64,000 nt of DNA from Vitis vinifera (lineage: Eukaryota > Streptophyta > Magnoliopsida > Vitales > Vitaceae): NCBI RefSeq assembly GCF_030704535.1, contig NC_081817.1, positions 27,033,001 through 27,097,000 on the forward strand. The letters run 5' to 3'. Position 1 is the first letter of the stretch, and every line of letters begins with the position of its first letter. Position numbers and translations under genes: made by a program. Below the pieces are notes generated by a model that was given only the letters and a program-made list of their open reading frames with translations, was not told the origin of the DNA and searched no databases. Below are positions 1 to 10,400 of the stretch, piece by piece.

Positions 1-1
1 C

Positions 2-943
2 ATATCCAATTGTGAAAATCTAGTGTCTCTTCCAGAAGACATCCATGTGTGTGCCCTTGAACAGTTAATTATAGAGAGGTGTCCATCTCTCATTGGTTTT
101 CCAAAAGGTAAGCTACCCCCCACTCTCAAGAAGCTTTATATACGGGGGTGTGAAAAGCTAGAGTCTCTACCAGAGGGAATAATGCATCACCATTCCAACA
201 ACACAGCCAATTGTGGTCTTCAAATCTTGGATATCTCACAATGTTCATCTCTCGCATCCTTTCCTACTGGCAAGTTTCCCTCTACCCTTAAATCTATTAC
301 GATCGATAATTGTGCACAGTTGCAGCCAATTTCGGAGGAGATGTTTCACTGTAATAATAATGAACTTGAAAAGTTGTCCATCTCGAGACACCCTAATCTC
401 AAAACCATACCAGATTGCCTCTACAATCTCAAAGATCTTCGGATTGAAAAATGTGAGAATCTGGACTTGCAGCCTCATCTATTGCGAAACCTCACTTCTC
501 TTGCATCACTTCAGATCACTAATTGTGAGAATATCAAAGTGCCCTTATCAGAATGGGGCCTTGCCAGATTGACCTCTCTTAGAACTCTTACCATTGGTGG
601 CATATTTCCAGAAGCCACCTCCTTTTCTAATCACCACCACCACTTGTTTCTTCTTCCTACTACTCTAGTTGAGCTTTGCATTTCACGTTTCCAGAATCTG
701 GAATCCTTGGCCTTCCTGTCTCTCCAAACGCTCACCTCTCTTAGAAAGCTAGATGTCTTCCGATGTCCTAAGCTCCAGTCTTTTATGCCAAGGGAAGGGC
801 TGCCTGACATGCTTTCAGAACTGTATATAAGAGACTGCCCACTCCTAATTCAAAGGTGCTCAAAAGAGAAAGGGGAAGATTGGCCAAAGATTGCCCACAT
901 CCCCTGTGTGAAAATAGATGACAAATTGATACTTGAGCAATAA
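2..943 (+). CDS. CC-NB-LRR disease resistance protein, 3' part (C-terminal LRRs)
   Basis: This is the C-terminal 313 codons of an NB-LRR immune receptor whose 5' part lies left of the window; the frame is open from base 2. The protein consists of irregular plant LRRs with recurring L..L.I..C..L pattern, and blocks such as SLPEGIMHHHSN and PLSEWGLARL are near-identical to the complete gene at 7493-11965. It ends with the same tail (GEDWPKIAHIP, then a short acidic end and TAA at 941-943). The in-frame GTG at base 23 is an internal valine, not a start. Family members are cytoplasmic or nuclear sensors of pathogen effectors; LRRs set specificity. It lacks the extra 45-residue LRR repeat of its neighbour and has a shorter His run (four). 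Homology is certain; whether the whole gene is intact cannot be seen. Confidence 0.9.
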   Translation: MSNCENLVSLPEDIHVCALEQLIIERCPSLIGFPKGKLPPTLKKLYIRGCEKLESLPEGIMHHHSNNTANCGLQILDISQCSSLASFPTGKFPSTLKSITIDNCAQLQPISEEMFHCNNNELEKLSISRHPNLKTIPDCLYNLKDLRIEKCENLDLQPHLLRNLTSLASLQITNCENIKVPLSEWGLARLTSLRTLTIGGIFPEATSFSNHHHHLFLLPTTLVELCISRFQNLESLAFLSLQTLTSLRKLDVFRCPKLQSFMPREGLPDMLSELYIRDCPLLIQRCSKEKGEDWPKIAHIPCVKIDDKLILEQ

Positions 944-2640
944 GAAGTTGAGATGGCAGCAAAATGAATGCAGAGACCACCACTATATATATGTGTGCTT
1001 GGTATTTTTCTTCAATCTGCCATAATTCATTGTGTCATTTGTTTAATTATTGTTCCAAATTTATTTGTTTAATTGAATTGTCTCACATGTCTTGCACAGT
1101 TGAAACTCATCCAACGGAAAAAACTCTCCTTCACCAATCACTGGTTTGCCATCCATGCTATAAAGTCTCATGCTTGATGGTAATGAAGGCTAAAAAATCA
1201 GTATCTCATTGACAGAAGAAGAAGAAGAAGAAGAAGAAGAAGAAGAAGAAGAACAGATTTAATCTGTATTTACAATTGGAGGGCTTGGGATCCCCTGCTC
1301 TACTCTGCTATCCAAAAATGTAAGCTGGACACCTTGCTTAAGAAGATGCACATGTGAAGTTTGCTTAAGCAGATACACATGTGAAGTTCTACAAATCTAT
1401 ATGCTCCAGATAAGGGACCAATTCATGAAGACACTAATGGTAACAAGACTATATGCTCTGCCTTAATCACCCTATCATAGATATGAGTGATCCATCACCC
1501 TTAATCACATTATGATTTTTTGTTGCAGAAACTGGAGTCAATGTTTGCAAAAAAATTGCAGATAAAACTTACTTGAAAGCTTTTGTAGTTGTTTGAGTCA
1601 GAACTTTATCTGGAGCCTCATGACATGCCTGTCGTTGGATTGCATATCTATGCAACACGCATAGGCTATCAATTCCCTTTCTATTGGAATCAAGTATGCC
1701 CATTCATTATACGTAACTTTTTTCTTCTTAAGAATTATTTTCAAAATGTTCATTTTAAAGGAATTCCATTTCGTGCATGTAGGGTGTGAAGGAGAAAATA
1801 ATGCAAATGGAATCCAATTCTCTAATCACAGGGTCAGCCAGTTAAAGTGAGTATACTCTATTTCATTCATGATCTTTTTTTACTTTGTGCATTTCAATTG
1901 CATTGTCCTCAAGAAGCTTTCTTTTCCCATACATCTCTATATAAAGTTCTGCCTTTTTTTTTTCTTACGTATTCATAGATGTACATTTATCAACATAGGC
2001 CGTGTTCTTAATGCTTTTAAACCTATGATTTCACATTTTTCCATCACGGGATTCTTCCATGTCTTTATAATTTTCCATTTATCAATATGATCTTTGTTCA
2101 ACTTACAGGTTTTTCAAGTGAGTGACAAAGAATACAAATGCTTAGATATCACTTTTTTCTTTGTCCTCTTGATTGCACTGCATCTTTATTTGGAATTGGA
2201 TATTTCTCTTTGTAACTTGTTTTTCTTGTTAATTACATTCCTTCTTACAATAATTCAGGATTGGCCTTTTCTCAAAAATAATTTTTCTTCTTCTTGGTCT
2301 TCTCCTCAGTTAATGTAAGCATCAAATTTGTACGTCTTTGTTAAATCTGTAGATAATTTTCTGGTTGAATTGTAAACCACACTTAAATAAATCAAAGTTG
2401 CAGAAATCTTGCTGGATCACAATTTACAATCTTATGTGGATTCCAAAGAAAGAAAATATGCAACTTGGGATTCAATGAGCTATGATCATTCTTACATAAC
2501 TAAATCCCCCTTCATTTGTATCATATGTTCTGATGGCATTTCCTTTTTCTCATTACATATACATGAGGAAGATTTTATGACTTCCGTAATAACTATCTTT
2601 GCATTTCATTTTATTTCAAGTAGATTCAGGGGTAAAAATT
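944..2640. other. Downstream flank of CNL copy 1, part of a tandem duplicated unit
   Basis: Non-coding by inspection. It aligns by eye with 11966-13495 downstream of the complete CNL gene: both start with a matching segment after the stop (AAGTTGAGAT, then GCAGCAAAATGAATGCAGAG) and share blocks near 1500-1850 and 12460-12800. Short open frames here have no recognisable product. Contains an (AGA)n microsatellite at about 1214-1252. Confidence 0.75.
1214..1252. repeat. (AGA)n microsatellite
   Basis: About a dozen uninterrupted AGA/GAA triplets. It is absent from the matching position in the second duplicated unit (just after 12050), so it probably expanded after the duplication. Confidence 0.95.
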
Positions 2641-2962
2641 CTTTTGCATGTGTCTTGACGTTTGGCACTTAAAACTCTACAATGGTGTTTGGTGTTGAAA
2701 GAGGGGTACTTCATTGCAGAATAATGAAAGCATAAATAGTTCTTTACTATCAATAGAAACTTCATGGTTGTTAAGATGCATCTAATTCTTTGTCCTTTTC
2801 TTGGCATGTTCTTCGATTTGTGGAAGACGTGGGAGGGAGAGCTTGAATCAAATTAAGCCAACTCCATGCAAAAGATGAATTCTGGCTATGAAACCTCACC
2901 ACTCACAAGTTCTTTCTTATCCAAGAATTCTACAGTAGGTAATTCGAGATTACGTCTCATCT

Positions 2963-3493
2963 TTGTATCTCTTCGTGCTGATGCACTCACTGATTTCACT
3001 CTCGTGTTTTCATCTGATGGTGACCAACTCTTCCTCTTCTATGCAGCCATTATGTGATAATAAGCTGAGCTCTGTCTTGCTTCAGTTCAAGCAGAGCTTT
3101 CTGATTGATCAGCATGCTTCTGATGATCCTTCTGCTTCTCCAAAAGTTGCAGCTTGGAAATGTGAATGTGAAGGTAGTGATTGCTGCTCATGGGATGTTG
3201 TAGAGTGTGACAGGGACACTGGCCATGTGATCGGCCTTAACCTTGGCAGCACCTGCCTCTATGGTTCTACCAACTCCAGGAGCGCCCTCTTCCACCTTGT
3301 GCATCTTCACAGGCTTGATCTCTCTGATAATGATTTCAGTTACTTTAAGATCCTATCTGGAGTTGTCCAGCTTTTGAGTCTAAGAAGTCTAAACCACTTG
3401 TCTTCCAGATTCTCCGGCCAAATCCCATTGGAGCTCTTAGTGCTGTCTAAACTGGTTGTCCTTGATCTCTCACAAAATCCATTGAAGCGCTAG
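2963..3493 (+). pseudogene. Truncated receptor-like protein (LRR-RLP) fragment
   Basis: The open frame encodes a start typical of Cf-type receptor-like proteins: a hydrophobic leader (about residues 1-25; first ATG at 2981), then an LRRNT_2-type cap with SSVLLQFKQSF, the CSWDVVECD segment, and the first LRR (HLHRLDLSDNDF). After that the sequence jumps to a later LRR-like piece (SGQIPLELLVLSKLVVLDLS) and stops at 3491-3493. Full-length family members are several hundred residues longer, with many LRRs, a transmembrane helix and a short tail; none of these follows. I read it as an internally deleted, truncated relic. It sits in a segment missing from the duplicate unit at 13.5 kb. An expressed small secreted LRR protein is possible but less likely. 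Confidence 0.8.
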
Positions 3494-5790
3494 TAACCTG
3501 ACCTGGCTTCTGATGCAGGGGTCAGAAGCATTTCCTTGTTGTAGCATTTGGGAAGCTGGTTGTAGCATTCCTGGTGAACGGTGATTTCTCCTGTCAATTT
3601 GGTACACTTTCAGACTTGATCTCTTGCATATCATTGGAGAACCTTTATCTTTTTTCTTTTTCCTCAATATTTTGTTTTTAGAAAGATTTTAACTAAAAGT
3701 ATTGTGCAATTTCATTTGAAAAAAATTTCAAATCCTTTTCTATGTGAAATTATGGATCTTTAGTGTTCTGCAGACCCCTAATATTAGGAATATGGTGGTT
3801 TATGTTGGCATACATGATTTTCTCTTTAAATCCTTGAACCCAGTGTACCAATATCCTAAACATTTCTTTTTCTTTACAGATATATGCTGGAAATATGATA
3901 GGGTGATGAAGGCCAAGGAACCACTTCGGTGTTGGTTTGGAGATCAATCACTGAAAGGTTCAGATGATTTCTTTTTCTAGTTTCTTCCAATTTAGGGTAG
4001 ATTAAGAGGTATCCTTATGGTAGCAAATTCTTCTGACCTAAAGCTTAAGTGATCCTTTAGTGAAACAAAACATAATCCAGGAACATTCCCTCCTTCAGTC
4101 ACTGTTGCTAGCCTTCAGGAAGCTGAGCATTTACAGAAATAAATAAATAAATGGTACCCTGCTTTCCATAGCAACCATGTTAGACTAAGATTTTTTCATT
4201 GACTTCTACGGGTGGCTTATGCTGAGAAGTAAAAGTCATTAATCAGGGCAGGTTCCTTTTTGGGGTTTCTGTGAAGGATGGATAGACCTGAACTTGAGCA
4301 TTTTTGACTGAAGATGATGAATCAAGACTGGAATCTACTTCCATTTTTGACAACCTGAGAAGGTAACATTTTTCAAGCAATGGCATAAAAAATCTGTGGT
4401 GTTGGTCTACCTTCCTAAACGAAATATTTTGTGATGAAAGTAGATTACTACTTGTTCTTTTTTTCTGCCAACAAAACTGATGTGCTGGATTGGAGTTGAG
4501 GATTTTTTTTAATTCCCTCATTCATATTTGTTTGAGTGTATTTGTGATTCATTCTTGAATGATTCTCTTCCCCTTTTACCTGAGTTTACCAATATGTTAG
4601 ACCCTTCTAGGGAACATGTTCATACCCTGGGTTGTGGATGATTAAAAAAACTAGGTCATCTTGGCATATGATTGTAAAAATTTTTTTAAATGAAACCATG
4701 TCAGATCTTATATCCCTAAAATAATCTTGTATTTGCAACTAAAGTTGCCTCATTTTGAACATTGTGAGTAAAATGGGCTTGTTTCAGTTTTTAGAACAAA
4801 GATGAAGGACCTTCATTCCATGGATCCCTCAATCAAACCCTAAGTTTTCTTAAAGATGAGGTTTATAGTGGATGAGAGGAGGGGTAATGATTTCAAAATG
4901 TTCTGCCTGCTTGGAGCCATTTTATGCTTCCCTCTGTTTTTTACACTTTTTTGAAGCTGAAACTGACAGTGTAAAGAAATTTATCTGATTAGAATGTCTC
5001 CTTCCTCTTTTGTTTAATCTAATCTTTTGTGTCTTGTCATATATATATATATATATTCAGTTCACGGTTGAAGTAATGTAAATCACTGAGTGCTGGCTTG
5101 CTGCACACAGATACATGTTTTCTGGTAAATTTGGAAGGATCACAATGTAATACCGCATAATGTCAAGAAGTAATATCTGTCCTATGCATGTACATTTTAG
5201 TGTCAATCATTTCTCAGTAGCATCTAGGATTCTTACTTGATGGTTAAAAAGGTTCACATTTCAGTTGTCTTGTGGATCATGGTTTTGGAAGCTAGTCACA
5301 ACCCAAAAGCTGGAGTGCTTCATCTATATATGTCCCCGGTGAAATCCCAATTCCCAAACAGGTCATTGTATATTGTATGCCTATCCTAGAGTTCTATCAG
5401 ATGGGTGGAATGCCAATCATGAAGAAGTATAAAAACAGGGCTTTCATATGTATATGGGTTACAACCTGCTGTTCTATCAGACAAGTAGTGATCCAATAGT
5501 CCAGTGGAAGGTGGTTGCTGAGAATGAATATGGAAGAGAGAATTTATAGAAAATTTGAAGTTCAAAAACTTTGAGGACCAGATTACCTGTAGAACCTGAG
5601 AAAAGGGCATATCAAACCACACTCAAAACAGGTGAAATATTATTTGTCTGATGATGTTGACTTGAGACATTGCTGGAGTATTGAGGGTCATTCATTGAAT
5701 TCTTAAAGTAAAACACAAGCAAGTTTTGCCTATATCATTGGATTTGTTGTTCATTTTATTTATCACAAAGCTACCTTTTATTGTCAACTA
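3494..5790. other. Intergenic, duplicated unit continued
   Basis: No gene seen. Aligns by eye with about 13515-15530: for example TTATGGATCTTTA near 3751 and 13763, and the AGAGTTCTATCA stretch near 5388 and 15059. Contains a (TA)n run near 5040-5056. The homology fades at about 5790. Confidence 0.7.
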
Positions 5791-6187
5791 ATCATTTACT
5801 TTTAATCGGAAATTCATTTTGTTTTTTTAGTAGCGAGGAATTTTCTATCGTCAAGTCCTTAGAACTCTTGTTGGAGACCCAAATATCATAATACTGACCG
5901 CCCTGCAACAACCAGCGTCTGGTTTTGAGAATCTTGTGCTCTATAACTTTGTGTTGGCGTGGCCGATATTCTGGTATTCCAAGTTGAATTGTATAAATAC
6001 AAATTAAGAATCGATGCGAGCATTGTGGAAGTGGCGCAGATGGTAGTGTTGGAGCCATGGAGGTGATGTTAGCACTTAAGAGTAGTATGATAGTCGTACA
6101 GGTGTAAAACAACAAAATTGATGCTTCCAAAAATAATAATTCTTAGCTTTATTGAAAAGCAATTTTATAGATTAGTTATATGTATGT
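5791..6187. other. Intergenic, no recognised gene
   Basis: Sequence present in copy 1 of the duplicated unit without an obvious partner in copy 2. An open minus-strand frame of 112 codons (6130-5792) has no recognisable domain, so I do not call it a gene. Confidence 0.4.
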
Positions 6188-7288
6188 ATTTAGAATGCCT
6201 TTGATAGTCATTCAAGTAAATGTTATTTTAGCATTTATAACACTTCAAAATTTTCATCATTCAAGTATTAAAAACACTTTGATGTGAAACACATTCTTAA
6301 TAAGAGATGAAATTTGAGAGAAAATGGGTTTTGATTTCTTAATTTGAAAAATATAGAAAAAACAATTTCAACTTTTATAAACCAGTTTTATTTTCATTAA
6401 TTTAAAAATATTTTAAAATATGTACATTTTTTCATAACTCAAATAGTTATTTCTTGAAATACCCTTTTACTTGATGATATTAGATAAAATTATCCAAAAT
6501 TAGTTATTATTTTAATTTAATAAAAGTGTTTTACAAATAAATATATTATAAAATTTTTATTATATAATATAAGATACAAATTATTATAAAAAAGATTTCT
6601 AGGATACTCAAGTGATAAATAAAATCTTTACAATTTTTTAGTTAATAACGATTTTATATCATGTATTATATAAATTCTCTCATCTTCTCATTTTATTTAA
6701 TAAAATTGAATAAAAATTTTGTTAGTTGATATGAATAATAAAATAAGAAATTTTAAAAATTAAAAATACATTTAAAACTAAAATGCATAAAAATTAAATA
6801 CAAACACACCTTAAAAATTAAAAACGAAAAGATTTACTTTTATTAGATTTTCAACTCTTGATATTTATATTTTCTATCAAAGTGTTTTGATTAAGTGAAT
6901 GTTAATATTTTAATTTTATATTTTTAACTTTAATTGTATTTTTAATTTTAAAATTTTCTTTTTTTATTAATCTTAAATAAGTTCTTAGGGTAAAAAAAGT
7001 TGTTAATTTGTGTTATTAATATATAAGAGGGTCATTTCAAGAATTAATTATTTCTTGATTAACAAATTTTCTCCATAAAAATTATAATACTCTTCAAAAA
7101 TTTAAAATCTGAAAAGTTTGTTACTCCAATTTTTTTTAAATAGAAAATATATTAAAAGGGTTATTTAGCTTTTTATTTTAAATACTTTAAAACAAAATTT
7201 TAAAATAAAAGTTAAATGTGTTTAATATTTATAAATTTTTTTTTAAAATACATATTTATGTTTAAAACCATCCAAACGGCACCTTAGT
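6188..7288. mobile_element. Possible AT-rich non-autonomous hAT-like DNA element
   Basis: A very AT-rich block with no coding capacity. Its left edge (AGAATGCCTTTGATAGTCA) and the reverse complement of its right edge (TAAGGTGCCGTTTGGATGG) are loosely alike and resemble the TGCGTTTGG-type ends of plant hAT elements. No clean target-site duplication was found, so the limits are approximate. It lies directly upstream of the complete CNL gene and could contribute to its promoter region. Confidence 0.3.
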
Positions 7289-7492
7289 GCGGAGCTGCAA
7301 TAATTGTGAAAGGCTGTCATGGATGCCATGCTCTGCTTTTTCTTCAGCCGTGGCCATGACGGCCATTGGAATCCTACGCGTTGACCCCTTTGACTCTCTG
7401 ATTGCTGAAGTCTTCGCACCACACAACCACTTTCACTTGTTTCCATCTTCCCTTCTCTACTCTCAGCTCTTTGTTTGCCTTTGCTGAACACC

Positions 7493-10400
7493 ATGGAAGT
7501 TGTTGGAGAGGCTCTTCTTTCCGCTGCCTTTGGCTCGTTGTTTGACAAGTTGGGTTCCTCTGATCTGATTAAGTTCGCACGGCAGGAGGATGTCCACACC
7601 GAGCTCGAGAAATGGGAGAAGGAGTTGCAGAGCATCCGGCAAGAGGTCAACGACGCGGAGGAGAAGCAGATCACACAGGAGGCTGTCAAATCATGGCTGT
7701 TCGATCTGAGGGTTTTGGCGTATGATATGGATGACATCTTGGACGAGTTTGCTTACGAATTGATGAGGACAAAGCTGATGGGGGCTGAAGCTGATGAAGC
7801 CAGCACAAGCAAGAAACGCAAGTTCATTCCTACCTTCTCTACTAGTTTCAGTCCAACTCATGTTGTGCGTGATGTTAAGTTGGGGTCCAAGATTAGAGAG
7901 ATCACCAGCAGATTACAACATATTTCAGCTAGAAAAGCTGGACTTGGACTGGAAAAGGCGGCAGGAGGAGCTACTTCTGCTTGGCAAAGGCCACCACCCA
8001 CTACACCTATAGCATACGAACCTGGGGTTTATGGCAGGGATGAAGATAAAAAAGTGCTTCTTGATTTGCTGCACAAGGTTGAGCCCAATGAAACCAATGT
8101 TGGCGTCATTTCCATTGTTGGCATGGGCTGGCTGGGCAAGACAACGCTTGCACGGCTGGTTTACAATGATGAAATGGCCAAAAATTTTGATCTAAAAGCG
8201 TGGGTTTGTGTATCTGATGTGTTCGATGTGGAGAATATAACAAAAGCAATTCTCAATTCGGTGGAAAGTTCTGATGCAAGTGGCTCGTTGGACTTCCAAC
8301 AAGTTCAAAAGAAATTAGCAGACGCATTGACAGGGAAAAAGTTTTTACTCATTCTAGACGATGTGTGGAACGAAGATTCTGGTAATTGGAACAGCTTGCG
8401 CGCCCCTTTTAGTGTAGGGGCAAAAGGAAGCAAAGTCATGGTCACAACACGCAATAAAGGAGTTGCATTGATGATGGGAGCTGAGAAGAATGTTTATGAA
8501 CTAAAAACTTTATCAGAAGATGCCTGCTGGTCAGTGTTTGAGAAGCATGCGTTTGAACATAGAAATATCGATGAACATCCAAACCTGGTGTCTATTGGTA
8601 GGAAAATTGTCAACAAGTGTGGCGGATTGCCACTGGCGGCAACAACGCTTGGTGGCCTTTTACGCTCTAAACGAAGGGAAGATGAATGGGAAAAAATATT
8701 AAGTAGTAAAATATGGGGATGGTCAGGCACAGAACCTGAGATTCTCCCTGCGTTGCGATTGAGTTATCACTATCTCCCTTCACATTTGAAGAGGTGTTTT
8801 GCTTACTGTGCAATGTTCCCCAAGGACTATGAGTTCGACTCCAAAAATTTGGTCCTTCTGTGGATGGCCGAAGGTTTGATTCAACAACCAAAAGGTGGTA
8901 GACATACAATGGAAGATTTAGGCGATGACTATTTTTGCGAGTTATTGTCAAGATCATTCTTTCAATCATCGAGTAATCATGAATCACATTTTGTGATGCA
9001 TGATCTTATTCATGACCTAGCTCAAGGTGTTGCTGGAGAAATATGTTTTTGTTTGGAAGATGAGTTGGAGTGTAACCGGCAATCCACAATTTCCAAAGAG
9101 ACTCGTCATTCATCATTTGTTCGTAGAGATGGGGATGTGCTAAAAAAATTTGAAGCTTTTCAAGAGGTAAAGCATTTACGGACATTTGTTGCTTTAAATA
9201 TTCATTGGGCGTCTACAAAATCTTATGTAACTAGTTTGGTGTGTAATCATCTAGTGCCAAAATTTCAACGACTAAGAGTTCTCTCTCTGAGTCAATACAA
9301 TATTTTTGAGCTACCAGATTCTATTTGTGAATTGAAACATCTACGCTATTTGAATCTGTCCTACACCAAAATAAGATCTTTGCCTGACTCAGTGGGCAAT
9401 CTCTATAATTTACAAACATTGATGTTATCCTTTTGTATGCATCTTACGAGGTTACCTCCCAACATTGGAAACTTAATTAATCTTCGACATCTCAGTGTTG
9501 TTGGATGTTCATTGCAAGAGATGCCACAACAAATAGGCAAATTAAAGAACCTGCAAACATTGTCTGATTTTATTGTGGGCAAAAGTGGATTTTTGGGAAT
9601 AAAGGAGTTGAAGCATTTATCACATCTCCGAGGGAAGATTCGTATTTCACAATTGAAAAATGTGGTGAATATTCAAGATGCCATAGATGCCAATCTAAGG
9701 ACTAAGCTCAATGTTGAAGAGTTGATTATGCATTGGAGTAAAGAGTTCGATGATTTGCGAAATGAAGACACCAAAATGGAAGTCCTCCTCTCTCTACAAC
9801 CTCATACTAGTTTGAAGAAACTCAATATTGAAGGCTTCGGTGGTCGGCAATTCCCCAACTGGATATGTGATCCCTCTTACTCTAAATTGGCGGAGTTAAG
9901 TCTCTATGGTTGTATAAGGTGCACATCACTGCCTTCAGTTGGGCAACTACCCTTCCTAAAGAGGTTGTTCATCGAAGGAATGGATGGAGTGAGAAGAGTG
10001 GGGCTGGAGTTTGAGGGGCAGGTTTCTCTTTATGCTAAGCCTTTCCAATGCTTGGAGTCTTTATGTTTTGAAAATATGAAGGAATGGAAAGAGTGGTCAT
10101 GGTCAAGAGAGTCATTCTCTCGCCTCCTCCAGTTGGAGATAAAAGATTGTCCAAGACTGAGTAAGAAATTACCCACTCACCTAACTTCTCTAGTAAGACT
10201 TGAAATTAACAATTGCCCAGAAACGATGGTTCCACTTCCAACACATCTGCCTTCTCTTAAAGAGCTCAATATTTATTATTGCCCAAAAATGATGCCTCTA
10301 TGGTCCTCTTTTGCATTTGACCCTTTTATATCAGTGAAGAGAGGGAGTAGAAGTGCAACTGACATCACCTCAGGTATTTATTTAAGAATTAATGGAATGT

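Noticed and set aside
23..25. GTG as start codon of the first LRR frame
   Set aside because: The frame is open to the window edge and continues LRR sequence upstream, so this is an internal Val.
5792..6130. 112-codon minus-strand frame with a hydrophobic start
   Set aside because: No recognisable family, no splice context, in intergenic DNA next to AT-rich repeat; too weak to call.
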